A stretch of 39,144 nt of DNA, taken from contig JAECRT010000006.1 in assembly GCA_016000085.1 (NCBI GenBank), forward strand, positions 63,889-103,032, read 5' to 3'. Within the stretch, counting starts at the first letter, position 1, and every line of letters begins with the position of its first letter. A model generated the notes under the pieces. That model had not been told where the DNA came from. It saw nothing but the letters and a program-made list of their open reading frames with translations, and did not search any database. A program made the translations under genes and the position numbers. Below are positions 16,090 to 25,130 of the stretch, one piece after another. This DNA is from Sphingomonadaceae bacterium (GTDB lineage: Bacteria > Pseudomonadota > Alphaproteobacteria > Sphingomonadales > Sphingomonadaceae).

Positions 16090-17330
16090 CGATGGGCCTC
16101 TTGCGCGATCAGCGCGCCATTCTCAAGCGCCGTTATCGTGGCGGGGGTGATGGCGCAGGCTGTCTGCGGCATGGTGAAGCGGATGGGGGCGAAATTTTCG
16201 GCGTGGCCAGTCAGGCCGCTGCGTTCGACCAGCACGCTTTGGGTGGTGCCGATCAGGCTGCGCAACCAGTCGGTCCGCTGGCTTTCGCAGGCCGCGCGCA
16301 GCCGGGCGGCGCGGGCTTTGATGACGGCGCGATCGACCTGCGGCATCCGCGCGGCGGGGGTGCCGGTGCGCGGCGAATAGGGAAAGATATGGCCGTGGAC
16401 GATGGCGCATTCTTCGACCAGCGCCATGCTGTTTTCGAACATCGCTTCATCTTCGGTCGGGAAACCGGCAATGATGTCCGCGCCGATGCTGATGTCCGGG
16501 CGGGCGCTTTTGAGCCGTTCGACAATGGCAATGGCGTCGGCGCGGTTGTGGCGGCGCTTCATCCGCTTGAGGATCATGTCGTCGCCCGCCTGCAACGACA
16601 GATGCAGATGCGGCATCATGCGCGGTTCATGCGCGATCAGATCGAACAGGCGATCGTCTATCTCCACGCTGTCGAGCGAGGACAGGCGCAGCCGGGGCAG
16701 GTCTGGCACGCCCCTGAGGATGCGCTCGATCAGCAGGCCGAGCGACGGGCTGCCTGGCAAGTCGGGACCATAGCTGGTGACATCCACGCCGGTCAGCACG
16801 ATCTCCCGATAGCCCGCATCGACCAGTTCGCGCGCCTTCTCCACCACGGCGCCAGCGGGGACGGATCGGCTGTTCCCCCGGCCAAAGGGAATGATGCAGA
16901 AGGTGCAGCGATGGTCGCAGCCATTTTGCACCTCCAGAAAGGCGCGGGCATGGTCGGCAAAGGCGGATGCCATATGCGGCGCGGTGTCGCGCACGGCCAT
17001 GATGTCGGCCACCTTCACCCGTTCCATCACCGGGGCATAGGTCGTCGCTTCCATCTTCTCCCGGTTGCCAACCACCATGTCGACCTCGGCCATCGCGGCG
17101 AAGGTCTGCGGCTCCGTCTGCGCGGCGCAGCCCGTCACCATGATGCGCGCATCCGGGCGCTCGCGCCGGGCGCGGCGGATCGCCTGCCGGGTCTGGCGCA
17201 CGGCTTCGGCCGTCACGGCGCAACTGTTGATGACGATCAGGTCATCCTGTCCCTGCGTCATGTCGCGGATCGCCTCGCTCTCCGCGATGTTGAGGCGACA
17301 ACCCATGGTGATGATGTCGGGGCCGCTCAT
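16086..17330 (-). CDS. mtaB: tRNA t6A37 methylthiotransferase MtaB
   Basis: 414 aa. An N-terminal MTTase domain with Cys residues in TMGCRLNIAESEAIR, INSCAVTAEAVRQTRQAIR and VTGCAAQTEP ligates one [4Fe-4S] cluster; the radical-SAM CxxxCxxC is in GCDHRCTFCIIPFGRGNSRS. A TRAM-like C-terminal part follows (LIGTTQSVLVERSGLTGHAE). The pattern is MtaB (2-methylthiolation of t6A37) more than MiaB or RimO, judging by the N-terminal CRLN motif. ATG 17330 overlaps the dapF stop (TGATG), so dapF-mtaB-ftsY-ispZ read as one coupled operon. Confidence 0.92.
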   Translation of the reverse strand: MSGPDIITMGCRLNIAESEAIRDMTQGQDDLIVINSCAVTAEAVRQTRQAIRRARRERPDARIMVTGCAAQTEPQTFAAMAEVDMVVGNREKMEATTYAPVMERVKVADIMAVRDTAPHMASAFADHARAFLEVQNGCDHRCTFCIIPFGRGNSRSVPAGAVVEKARELVDAGYREIVLTGVDVTSYGPDLPGSPSLGLLIERILRGVPDLPRLRLSSLDSVEIDDRLFDLIAHEPRMMPHLHLSLQAGDDMILKRMKRRHNRADAIAIVERLKSARPDISIGADIIAGFPTEDEAMFENSMALVEECAIVHGHIFPYSPRTGTPAARMPQVDRAVIKARAARLRAACESQRTDWLRSLIGTTQSVLVERSGLTGHAENFAPIRFTMPQTACAITPATITALENGALIAQEAHR

Positions 17331-18130
17331 CAAAAGTGCGACCAGTCAGCCTCGCCGTCGAACACATGGGTGGCCGGGCCGGTCATGCGAATGGTGCCGC
17401 CCGGCGCCCAGTCGATGACCAGATCGCCGCCCGGCAGGCTGACTGTCACCGGCCCGCTCGTCAGTTTCCGCCGCACCGCCGCGACCGCCGTGGCGCAGGC
17501 GCCGGTGCCGCAGGCGCGGGTCAGTCCCGCGCCGCGCTCCCACACGATCAGACGGATATGATTGTCGCCGACCATCTGCGCGAAATTGACGTTCACGCGG
17601 GCGGGAAACAGCGGGTCCGTCTCGATCGCCGGGCCGAGGCGGGCGGTATCCACCGCGTCCAGATCGTCCACGAAAAAGATGACATGCGGATTGCCGACAT
17701 TGACGGCAGCGGGGGCGGGCAGGTCTTCCCAACTCGCGCTCATGGTCAGCGTGTCCATTGGCAGGCCAAGCGGGATTGCGTCCCACTCAAAACGCGGCGC
17801 GCCCATGTCGACGCTAGCCCCGCCATCGACGGCCTTGGCGTCCAGCAGCCCCGCTTTGGTGCGGATCAGCACGTCGCGCCCCACGAACAAAGGCACGCAG
17901 CGCGTGGCATTGCCGCACGCTTCCACTTCGCTGCCGTCGGCGTTGAAGATCTGCATCGATACATCGGCATCGGGTGCGTCGCCGATCAGGATCAATTGGT
18001 CACAGCCGATCCCGGCATGACGGTCGGCAATGGCGCGGGCGCGGCTTTCCGTCATCTCGATCGGCTGCGCACGCGCATCGATCACGACGAAATCATTGCC
18101 CAGGCCATGCATTTTGGAGAAGCGTCCCAT
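17330..18130 (-). CDS. dapF: diaminopimelate epimerase
   Basis: 266 aa. Interconverts LL- and meso-diaminopimelate for lysine and peptidoglycan. The two catalytic cysteines are in EACGNATRCVP (proton shuttle 1) and TRACGTGACATAVAA (shuttle 2). Other landmarks: KMHGLGNDFVVID at the start, IGCDQLILI, MQIFNADGSE, and NVGNPHVIFFVDDLD. The start ATG 18130 (MGRFSKMHGL) was chosen over the much longer frame, which runs into the upstream transporter in another frame. First gene of the dapF-mtaB-ftsY-ispZ series; it lies 68 nt after the transporter stop. Confidence 0.96.
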   Translation of the reverse strand: MGRFSKMHGLGNDFVVIDARAQPIEMTESRARAIADRHAGIGCDQLILIGDAPDADVSMQIFNADGSEVEACGNATRCVPLFVGRDVLIRTKAGLLDAKAVDGGASVDMGAPRFEWDAIPLGLPMDTLTMSASWEDLPAPAAVNVGNPHVIFFVDDLDAVDTARLGPAIETDPLFPARVNVNFAQMVGDNHIRLIVWERGAGLTRACGTGACATAVAAVRRKLTSGPVTVSLPGGDLVIDWAPGGTIRMTGPATHVFDGEADWSHF

Positions 18131-18198
18131 GGGCGCGCATGTAAGGGGAGTGGGGGCAAAAGACCAGTGGTGTCGCTTGCCCCGTTCCGACCTGACGG

Positions 18199-19599
18199 TC
18201 AGGACTTCCCCGCTGCCGCCCGCCGCTGCCCATAGAGGAAATACACTGCCAGCCCGATCGCGTTCCACATCAGGCACGCCATGATGGTCTTGGCGGGCAG
18301 GCTCACGAACAGATAGGCGCAGCCGCCGATCGCACCTAGCCCCACGAACCATGCCGCGGGCGTGCGGAAGGGTCGTTTCAGATCGGGCGAACGACGGCGC
18401 AGCACCAACAGGCACCAGCCAACGGCGGTAAAGGCGATCAACGTGCCTGCGTTGGCCAGCGCGGCGATTTCGTCGATGGGTAGCAGCCCGGCAATGATCG
18501 CGACCAGCACCGCCGTCACGATCGTGATCCGCACGGGCGTCCCGCGCTTCGAAATCTTCGCCAGGCTTTGCGGCAGGAAACCGTCGCGCGCCATGACGAG
18601 GAAGATGCGGCTCTGGCCATAGAGGAAGCCCAGCAGCACCGTGGGCAGGGCGATGATGGCGGCGATGGCGACGATGCGCGCCACCTGACCCTGTCCCATT
18701 TCGCGCAGGATCAGCGCGAGCGGTTCCGGGCTGTCGGCAAAGCGGGTGAAGGGCATCGCGCCCACGGCTGCTGCTGCCACCAGAACATAGATGATCGTGC
18801 AGACGATCAGCGACCCGACAATGCCGATGGCCAGATCGCGGTCGGGGTTCTTGGCTTCCTCCGCCGCCGTGGAAATCGCGTCGAAACCGTAAAAGGCGAA
18901 GAAGATGATCGCCGCTGCCGCCATCACGCCGCGCTCCACACCGTCCGGCCCCATATGCTTGGCGAAGCCAAAGGGCATGAACGGTTCCAGATTCTGCGCG
19001 TCGAAGGCGGGCAGGGCTACCCACACGAACAGGCTGAGCGTCGCGATCTTGATAAGGACCAGCACGCTGTTCAGGCGCGCGCTTTCCTGTGTGCCTAGCA
19101 TCAGCAGCCCTGCGACCACCGCGATGATGAAGATGGCGGGCAGGTTGATGATGCCGCCCAGTTCCGGTCCCTGCGTCAGCGCCTGTGGAAAGCCGATCGA
19201 CGTCAGCAGCGGCGCGGCATAGCCCGACCAGCCGACCGCCACGGTCGATACTACCAGCGAATATTCCAGGATCAGGCTCCATCCCACGACCCAGGCGATG
19301 CCTTCGCCCAGCGCGACATAAGAATAGGAATAGGCGCTGCCCGCCGCGGGCATCATCGTCGCCAGTTCGGCATAGGCGAGCGCCGCGCAGGCGCAGATCG
19401 CACCGGCAATGGCAAAGGACAGCAGCACCGCAGGCCCAGCCCGGTCCGCACCGACGCCGATCAGCGTCAATATGCCCGTCCCCACGATGGCGCCGACGCC
19501 CAACGCCAGCAGGTGCGGCCAGGACAGGGTGCGGGCTAGCCTTTGCCCTTCATGGGCGGGCGTCATCGCCTCGATCGGCTTGCGGCGTGTCCAGCTCAT
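18199..19599 (-). CDS. APC-superfamily amino acid permease (cationic-type, YfnA-like)
   Basis: 466 aa with about 12 membrane helices. Characteristic start: LSWPHLLALGVGAIVGTGIL (first helix with the GAIVGTGI substrate-binding turn), then AGPAVLLSFAIAGAICACAA, YAELATMMPAAGSAYSYSY, and FFAFYGFDAISTAAEEAKNP. This is the CAT-like branch of APC transporters; the substrate (probably a cationic or neutral amino acid) cannot be fixed. ATG 19599 has AGGGG upstream; the longer frame reaching 19821 lacks membrane character. A 400-nt spacer separates it from divergent ffh. Confidence 0.9.
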   Translation of the reverse strand: MSWTRRKPIEAMTPAHEGQRLARTLSWPHLLALGVGAIVGTGILTLIGVGADRAGPAVLLSFAIAGAICACAALAYAELATMMPAAGSAYSYSYVALGEGIAWVVGWSLILEYSLVVSTVAVGWSGYAAPLLTSIGFPQALTQGPELGGIINLPAIFIIAVVAGLLMLGTQESARLNSVLVLIKIATLSLFVWVALPAFDAQNLEPFMPFGFAKHMGPDGVERGVMAAAAIIFFAFYGFDAISTAAEEAKNPDRDLAIGIVGSLIVCTIIYVLVAAAAVGAMPFTRFADSPEPLALILREMGQGQVARIVAIAAIIALPTVLLGFLYGQSRIFLVMARDGFLPQSLAKISKRGTPVRITIVTAVLVAIIAGLLPIDEIAALANAGTLIAFTAVGWCLLVLRRRSPDLKRPFRTPAAWFVGLGAIGGCAYLFVSLPAKTIMACLMWNAIGLAVYFLYGQRRAAAGKS

Positions 19600-20007
19600 G
19601 TCTCGGCCCCTCTTTTTCTCTCTATGGGTCGATTGCTGACCCAAAGAAGCGGCCCGCGCAAGGGGAGTCGCGGCGTCGAGCGGCTTCTTACAAGACGGGC
19701 CTGTGTGACAGGCGTAAAATTGCTCGAACGGGGACGTTGGGGTAATGGAGGGGTTGGTAGCAGATAGGCCGCCTTTCGCGGTAGTCCATGCGGCGCAACG
19801 ATGGCGCCCCTGTTGTTGCATCGCGGGGCAGCATAGGCTAAGGGCCGCCTTGCAATCGGGCGGTTCGCCGTTCGATCCCTGACAGATCCATGACGCCCAA
19901 GAGGGGCATCGGATGGACGCTGGTCGGCGATGTTTCGCCCACCGGCGATTTTGTCGTTTGGCAGGGTTGCACGGTTTTCTGGGCTTTTTGGCCCAAATGA
20001 GGTGATG
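19600..20007. other. spacer between the divergent transporter and ffh
   Basis: Holds the promoters and leaders of both genes. Visible structure: a short hairpin GGGTC-GACCC near 19627-19643, and a larger imperfect hairpin with arms AAGAAGC (19644) and GCTTCTT (19683). The plus-strand side contains a possible 36-codon reading frame (19890-20000). I looked for the 4.5S/SRP RNA domain (GGAAGGAAGCAGCC-type) because ffh is next door and did not find it on either strand. Confidence 0.45.
19890..20000 (+). CDS. possible Trp-rich leader ORF before ffh (speculative)
   Basis: 36 codons from ATG 19890 to TGA 19998-20000, with four Trp residues, two of them in the run TVFWAFWPK at its end. The stop overlaps the GAGG ribosome-binding site of ffh (19999-20002), so translation of the leader could influence ffh initiation. 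There is no clear ribosome-binding site before its own ATG and I do not recognise the peptide, so it may be a chance frame. No known analogue is claimed. Confidence 0.25.
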   Translation: MTPKRGIGWTLVGDVSPTGDFVVWQGCTVFWAFWPK

Positions 20008-21480
20008 ATGTTCGATTCGCTAAGCGATCGTCTCGGTGGGGTATTCGACAAGCTGCGTGGGCGTGGTGCGCTCACGGAGGACGATGTCCGTGCCGCGATG
20101 CGCGAAGTGCGAATCGCCCTGCTGGAGGCCGACGTGGCCCTGCCGGTGGTGCGTCAGTTCGTCGATCAGGCCACCGAACGCGCCGTGGGCAGCGATGTGC
20201 TGCGTTCCGTCACCCCCGGCCAGATGGTCGTCAAGATCGTCTCGGACGCGCTGACCGAAACGCTGGGTTCGGAAGCGTCCGAACTGCTGATCGACGTCAC
20301 CCCGCCCGCCGTCATCATGATGGTCGGTCTTCAGGGGTCGGGCAAGACCACCACGACCGCCAAGATCGCCAAGCGCCTCAAGGAGCGTGAGCGCAAGAAG
20401 GTGCTGATGGCGTCTCTCGACGTTCAGCGCCCCGCCGCGCAGGAACAGCTGGCGGTGCTGGGCACGCAGACCGATGTCGCGACCCTGCCGATCATCGCCG
20501 GGCAGCAGCCGGTCGACATTGCCCGCCGCGCGCTCCAGTCCGCCAAGTTGCAGGGCTTCGACGTGGTGCTGCTCGACACCGCCGGTCGTCTCCATGTCGA
20601 TCAGGCGCTGATGGACGAGATGAAGGCGGTGGCCGATGTCGCCGACCCTGCTGAAATCCTGCTCGTCGTCGACTCGCTCACGGGTCAGGACGCGGTCAAT
20701 GTCGCGACCAGCTTTACTCAACAGGTGCCGCTGACCGGCGTGGTGCTGACCCGCATGGACGGCGACGCCCGTGGCGGCGCGGCGCTGTCGATGCGCGCGG
20801 TCACTGGCCGTCCGATCAAATTTGCCGGCACCGGCGAAAAGCTCGATGCGCTCGAAGTCTTCCACCCGCAGCGCGTTGCCCAGCGCATATTGGGCATGGG
20901 CGATGTGGTGTCGCTGGTGGAACGCGCGGCCGAGAGCATCGACGCCGAGGAAGCCGACAAGCTCGCCAAGAAAATGGCCAAGGGTCAGTTCGACATGAAC
21001 GACCTGCGTGCGCAGCTCAGTCAGATGCGTCGCATGGGCGGCCTTGGCGCGCTGGCGGGGATGATCCCCGGCATGAAAAAGGCGCAAGCCGCGATGGCCA
21101 ATAGCGGCGCGAACGACAAGACGCTCATCCATCTCGACGCGATGATCGGCTCGATGACGCCCAAGGAGCGGGAAAAGCCCGCCCTCATCAACGCCAAGCG
21201 CAAGATCCGCATCGCCAAGGGCGCTGGCCGGACGGTGCAGGACGTCAACCGTCTCCTGAAAATGCATCAGGAGATGGAAGGCGCGATGAAGAAGATCCGC
21301 AAGATGGGCGGCCTCAAGGGGCTGGCCAAGATGTTCACCGGTGGCGGCATGGGTGGCCTTGGCGGACTGGGCGGCGGCGGCGAAGGCGGGCCGGACCTTT
21401 CGGGTCTGGGCGGCCTTGGCGGATTGGGCGGCAACATGCCCAAACTGCCGCCGGGATTTCAGAATTTCCTGAAGAAATAA
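20008..21480 (+). CDS. ffh: signal recognition particle protein Ffh
   Basis: 490 aa. N domain (MFDSLSDRLGGVFDKLRGRG...), GTPase domain with GLQGSGKTTTTAKIAKRL, DVQRPAAQEQL, DTAGRLHVDQAL and TRMDGDARGGAAL, then the Met-rich M domain (about 300-440) that binds SRP RNA and signal sequences (QMRRMGGLGALAGMIPGM, RKMGGLKGLAKM). A Gly-rich low-complexity tail (GGGMGGLGGLGG... NMPKLPPGFQNFLKK) ends the protein. ATG 20008 has GAGG five nt upstream; ATG 20005 and GTG 20002 are alternatives. It co-translationally delivers inner-membrane proteins to FtsY and is the first gene of the ffh-rpsP-rimM cluster. Confidence 0.96.
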   Translation: MFDSLSDRLGGVFDKLRGRGALTEDDVRAAMREVRIALLEADVALPVVRQFVDQATERAVGSDVLRSVTPGQMVVKIVSDALTETLGSEASELLIDVTPPAVIMMVGLQGSGKTTTTAKIAKRLKERERKKVLMASLDVQRPAAQEQLAVLGTQTDVATLPIIAGQQPVDIARRALQSAKLQGFDVVLLDTAGRLHVDQALMDEMKAVADVADPAEILLVVDSLTGQDAVNVATSFTQQVPLTGVVLTRMDGDARGGAALSMRAVTGRPIKFAGTGEKLDALEVFHPQRVAQRILGMGDVVSLVERAAESIDAEEADKLAKKMAKGQFDMNDLRAQLSQMRRMGGLGALAGMIPGMKKAQAAMANSGANDKTLIHLDAMIGSMTPKEREKPALINAKRKIRIAKGAGRTVQDVNRLLKMHQEMEGAMKKIRKMGGLKGLAKMFTGGGMGGLGGLGGGGEGGPDLSGLGGLGGLGGNMPKLPPGFQNFLKK

Positions 21481-21522
21481 GCAATTTTTCGTATTTTAGA
21501 TTAGTGTAGAAAGGCAAGTTCC

Positions 21523-21993
21523 ATGGCAACCTCCATCCGTCTGTCGCGCGGCGGCTCCAAGAAGCGCCCTTATTATCGCATCGTCGTGGCCGACAGCCGC
21601 GCACCGCGTGATGGCAAGTTCATCGAGCGTATCGGCAGCTACAACCCGGTCCTGCCCAAGGGCGACGAAAAGCGCGTCATCCTCGACACCGAGCGTGCAA
21701 AGCACTGGGTTGCCGCTGGTGCCCAGCCGACCGACCGCGTTGCCCGCTTCCTCGACGCCGCAGGCGTGAAGGAGCGCGCCGTGCGCAACAACCCGAACAA
21801 GGCTGTGCCGGGTCAGAAGGCCAAGGATCGCGCTGAAGATCGCGCGGCCAAGATCGCCGAAGCGCAGGAAGCTGCTGACGCCGCACGCGCTGCTGCTGAA
21901 GAAGCCGCCAAGGCGCCTGTCGAAGCCCCTGCTGAAGAAGCCGTTGCAGAAGCACCTGCTGAAGAAGCAGCTGCCGAACAGGCTGAGGGCTGA
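21523..21993 (+). CDS. rpsP: 30S ribosomal protein S16, C-terminally extended
   Basis: 156 aa, against roughly 80-90 for E. coli-type S16. The core is intact: [40 protein letters not shown], and [20 protein letters not shown]. From about residue 100 on it continues as an Ala/Glu-rich helix-like tail ([20 protein letters not shown] ... [19 protein letters not shown]). Extensions of this kind occur in alphaproteobacterial S16; a role is not known. GAAAGG precedes the ATG, and an AT-rich stretch just upstream (TTTTTCGTATTTTAGATTAG) may hold a promoter. Confidence 0.95.
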   Translation: MATSIRLSRGGSKKRPYYRIVVADSRAPRDGKFIERIGSYNPVLPKGDEKRVILDTERAKHWVAAGAQPTDRVARFLDAAGVKERAVRNNPNKAVPGQKAKDRAEDRAAKIAEAQEAADAARAAAEEAAKAPVEAPAEEAVAEAPAEEAAAEQAEG

Positions 21994-21998
21994 ACCTC

Positions 21999-22493
21999 TT
22001 GACCGACAAGCCCGTCACTCTCGCCGCGATCGTCGGCGCCCATGGAGTGGCGGGCGAAGTCCGTCTCAAGCTCTTTGGCGAAGGGGCCGAAAGCCTCAAA
22101 AGCTACAAGAGCTTCGATGCGGCCGGGCGCACATTGACGTTGAAGTCGGTGCGCCCCGGTCCCAACGGCGCGGTGGCCCGCTTTGCCGAAATCGGTGATC
22201 GCGGCGCGGCCGAAGCCTTGCGCGGTACGGCCTTGACCGTGGCCCGATCCGCCTTGCCGCCTCTGGGCGAGGGCGAATATTATCATGCCGATGTGATCGG
22301 CCTTCGCTGTATCTCCACCACTGGGGAAGCCTTGGGCGAGATCGTCGCGATCGAGAATTTCGGTGCGGGCGATGTCATCGAAGTTCAGCGTCCGTCAGTG
22401 GACGAAAAGCCGGGCAAGCGCTTCATGGTGCCGATGCACGCCGTCACGCTGAGCGATGAGCAAGCCGTTATCGAGGCGGTCTTTACCGAATAA
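21999..22493 (+). CDS. rimM: 16S rRNA processing protein RimM
   Basis: 164 aa from TTG 21999, with GAGGG overlapping the rpsP stop. N-terminal barrel (VTLAAIVGAHGVAGEVRLKL, FDAAGRTLTLKSVR), the linker (EYYHADVIGLRC), and a C-terminal PRC-type barrel (GEALGEIVAIENFGAGDVIE, KRFMVPMHAVTLSDEQAVIE). It binds S19 during assembly of the 30S head. The TTG start means expression is probably coupled to rpsP translation. In the usual order trmD would follow; here two other genes come between. Confidence 0.95.
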   Translation: MTDKPVTLAAIVGAHGVAGEVRLKLFGEGAESLKSYKSFDAAGRTLTLKSVRPGPNGAVARFAEIGDRGAAEALRGTALTVARSALPPLGEGEYYHADVIGLRCISTTGEALGEIVAIENFGAGDVIEVQRPSVDEKPGKRFMVPMHAVTLSDEQAVIEAVFTE

Positions 22494-22561
22494 AATGCGC
22501 TGCCGCTCTTGCGGTGGTGATGCAACTGGTCATGCTGGCTTTTCCCGCGGGGGAGATGTCG

Positions 22562-24058
22562 ATGCGCGTTGCCGTTTACCTGTTACTGCTGATGATGTCC
22601 CTGCGTCCGGCCTGGGCCGCCGACGCCACGAAGATCGAACAGGCCATCCCTGCCATCAACCGCCTGTTCGCCGAGTTCCAGGTGGACAGTCATGCCCCCG
22701 GCCTGATTTATGGCATCGTCGCCGATGGCCGCCTTGTCCATGTAAAGGGCTTTGGCGTGCAGGATCTGGTCCACAAACGACCCGTCACCCCCGACAGCCT
22801 GTTCCGCATCGCGTCGATGACCAAGGCGTTCACCGCGCTTTCGATCCTGAAATTGCGCGAGGACGGGAAGCTCTCGCTCGATGATCTGGCGGAGAAATAT
22901 GTGCCCGAAATGCAGGGCTGGACCTATCCGACCAAGGATGCGCCGCGCATCCGCATCCGCGACCTGTTGACCCACAGCGCCGGTTTCGTCGATGACAATC
23001 CCTGGGGCGACCGGCAGACGCCGCTGCCACAGGGGGATTTCACCGCGATGGTGCAGGCAGGCGTGCCGTTCAGCACCGCGCCCGCCACCCGCTATGAATA
23101 TAGCAATTTCGGTTATGCGTTGCTGGGCCGGATTATCGCCAATGTCTCCGGCGGACCCTATCGCGCCTATGTCGAACGCACGCTGCTGACCCCCCTTGGC
23201 ATGGCGTCGAGCGGCTATGCGGTGGGCGAATGGCCGCTCGACCGGCGCGCCATCGGCTATCGCTGGCAGGATGGCCATTGGCGTGAGGAGCCGACCATGG
23301 CCGACGGCGCGTTTGGCGCGATGGGCGGCTTACAGACCAGCGCGACCGATTATGCCCGCTGGCTCGCTTTCCTGTTGTCCGCATGGCCTGCGCGCGATGA
23401 TGCCGACACCGGCCCCGTTTCCCGCGCGTCGGTGCGGATGTTGTCGGAAGGCAGCAACTTCCTTGCCATCGCCGAGCGCAATGGCAAGAGCGGGCCGACC
23501 GCCTGTCGTCAGGCGTCGGCCTATGGCTTTGCGGTTCGCGTGGCGCAGGATTGCGACCTTGGCCTCACGCTGGCCCATGGCGGCGGCTATCCCGGCTATG
23601 GCAGCCATATGCTATTGATGCCAGACCATGGCGTGGGCATCTTCGTGTTCACCAACCGCACCTATAATGGCGGGGCCGCGCCCGTCTGGGACGCGGCGAT
23701 GCTGTTGCACAAGGCTGGTGCGCTGACGGATCGGGGCGTGCCGGTGTCCGCGCTGCTGGCGCAAGGCTATGGTGCGGCGAAGCGCATCTATGGTGAGGGC
23801 GATGTTCTGGCGGCGAAGGACAGTCTCGCCATGAATTTCCTGATGGACCATGAAGCGCCGTGGTGGGCCAAAAAGCTCGCGGCGCTCAGGGGTGAGGTGG
23901 GCGCCTGCGCCACCGATGCGCCGGTGATAGCGACCGGCAATTTGTCGGGCAAATTTACCTGGACCTGTGACCGGGGCAGAGTGGCGGGCGTGCTGCTGCT
24001 GGCGCCGACCCCGACTGCGCAATTGCAGGAGCTCACCCTGACGGTGAAAGCGCCCTGA
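22562..24058 (+). CDS. secreted serine hydrolase, beta-lactamase (class C/esterase) fold
   Basis: 498 aa. MRVAVYLLLLMMSLRPAWA is a signal peptide, then a serine beta-lactamase-like domain: Ser-x-x-Lys in IASMTKAFTAL (Ser85), the Tyr motif YSNFGYALL, and the third motif HGGGYPGYG in place of KTG. HGGG types are typical of esterases or peptidases of this fold (EstB-like, D-aminopeptidase-like) rather than true beta-lactamases, so I do not call it antibiotic resistance. A ~100-residue C-terminal region may be an accessory beta domain. ATG 22562 has GGGGGAG upstream. It sits between rimM and trmD, where ribosome-maturation genes are usually adjacent. Confidence 0.88.
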   Translation: MRVAVYLLLLMMSLRPAWAADATKIEQAIPAINRLFAEFQVDSHAPGLIYGIVADGRLVHVKGFGVQDLVHKRPVTPDSLFRIASMTKAFTALSILKLREDGKLSLDDLAEKYVPEMQGWTYPTKDAPRIRIRDLLTHSAGFVDDNPWGDRQTPLPQGDFTAMVQAGVPFSTAPATRYEYSNFGYALLGRIIANVSGGPYRAYVERTLLTPLGMASSGYAVGEWPLDRRAIGYRWQDGHWREEPTMADGAFGAMGGLQTSATDYARWLAFLLSAWPARDDADTGPVSRASVRMLSEGSNFLAIAERNGKSGPTACRQASAYGFAVRVAQDCDLGLTLAHGGGYPGYGSHMLLMPDHGVGIFVFTNRTYNGGAAPVWDAAMLLHKAGALTDRGVPVSALLAQGYGAAKRIYGEGDVLAAKDSLAMNFLMDHEAPWWAKKLAALRGEVGACATDAPVIATGNLSGKFTWTCDRGRVAGVLLLAPTPTAQLQELTLTVKAP

Positions 24059-24117
24059 TCGGGCCACCAACCGCCCGTAAACTGGACGTCCTGCCACGCT
24101 TCGCCTAAGCGCAGCCC

Positions 24118-24390
24118 ATGTCACAGATTCTCGTCGCCTTCTATCTGCTACTGATGCTGGGCGCGGGCTGGCGCCTGTTCGGCATGAGCTGGTCGCGCGT
24201 GGCCAAAGCGGGGGCGGGCATATTGCTCGTCTGTCCGTTGCCCATGCTGTTCCTGCTGCCCGCGCTGATCCACCCGGAACGGCCCCTTGCCGACATATTG
24301 CGTGGCCTGGGCCTCGCCATTCTCGCCTGCGGGACGTTGTGCCTGCTGGGTGGCATGGCCGTCGCCTGGGTCCGGGCGCGCCGGGTATGA
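24118..24390 (+). CDS. small membrane protein upstream of trmD
   Basis: 90 aa, not recognised. Two or three hydrophobic segments ([60 protein letters not shown]) with a basic end (VRARRV). Its TGA overlaps the trmD ATG as ATGA, so it is co-transcribed with and coupled to trmD. Function unknown; composition matches neighbours and the overlap argues that it is a real gene. Confidence 0.65.
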   Translation: MSQILVAFYLLLMLGAGWRLFGMSWSRVAKAGAGILLVCPLPMLFLLPALIHPERPLADILRGLGLAILACGTLCLLGGMAVAWVRARRV

Positions 24391-25118
24391 GCTTCACCGC
24401 GCAGATATTGACACTCTACCCGGAGATGTTTCCCGGCCCGCTGGGCGTATCGCTGGCCGGGCGCGCGCTGGCCGAGGGGAAATGGGCGTGCGATCCCATC
24501 CATATCCGTGATTTCGCGACCGACAAGCATCGCACCGTGGACGATACGCCTGCGGGCGGGGGCGCGGGCATGGTGCTGCGCGCCGACATATTGGCGCAGG
24601 CGGTCGATCATGCGCTGGAACGCCGCCCGGACCTGCCCGTCCTGGCCATGACGCCGCGTGGCGCGCCCATCACCCAGAGCCGCGTGCGTGCGCTGGCGCA
24701 GGGGCCGGGGGCAACCATCCTGTGCGGCCGGTTTGAAGGGTTTGACGAGCGCATCTTCGACGCCCGGCCGATCGAGCAAATCTCGATGGGCGACATCATC
24801 CTGTCGGGCGGGGAAATGGCCGCCCTGCTGCTGCTCGATGCTTGCGTCCGGTTGCTTCCCGGTGTAATGGGCGCGGCTTCGAGCGGAGTCGAGGAGTCCT
24901 TTGAAACGGGGCTGCTCGAATATCCGCACTATACCCGACCGGTAGAATGGGAGGGGCGCACGATCCCGCAGGTGTTGCGATCGGGGGATCATGCGAAGAT
25001 CGCCGCCTGGCGGAAACAACAGGCGGATGATGATACACGGCTAAGGCGGCCGGACCTTTGGGAACGTCACATCGGCGTTCGGGACCAGTCGCCCTCTGGT
25101 GCGCAACGCAAGACTTGA
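24387..25118 (+). CDS. trmD: tRNA (guanine37-N1)-methyltransferase TrmD
   Basis: 243 aa. SPOUT methyltransferase that makes m1G37 in tRNAs with G36, preventing +1 frameshifting. Landmarks: [40 protein letters not shown] (knot region), [14 protein letters not shown], and [20 protein letters not shown] with the trefoil-knot SAM-binding loops, ending in [20 protein letters not shown]. Start ATG 24387 overlaps the upstream small membrane protein. rplS follows by 12 nt. Confidence 0.96.
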   Translation: MSFTAQILTLYPEMFPGPLGVSLAGRALAEGKWACDPIHIRDFATDKHRTVDDTPAGGGAGMVLRADILAQAVDHALERRPDLPVLAMTPRGAPITQSRVRALAQGPGATILCGRFEGFDERIFDARPIEQISMGDIILSGGEMAALLLLDACVRLLPGVMGAASSGVEESFETGLLEYPHYTRPVEWEGRTIPQVLRSGDHAKIAAWRKQQADDDTRLRRPDLWERHIGVRDQSPSGAQRKT

Positions 25119-25130
25119 GGACTGACGTTA

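Noticed and set aside
16071-17561. A ~496-codon plus-strand frame over mtaB and dapF
   Set aside because: Overlaps two well-supported genes on the other strand, has no domain, and crosses their junction without any start signal.
19600-20007. A 4.5S/SRP RNA gene beside ffh
   Set aside because: I searched both strands for the conserved SRP RNA domain IV and did not find it; the RNA must be encoded elsewhere.
22562-24058. Beta-lactamase conferring antibiotic resistance
   Set aside because: The HGGG third motif and the overall layout fit esterase/peptidase relatives; no evidence for beta-lactam hydrolysis.
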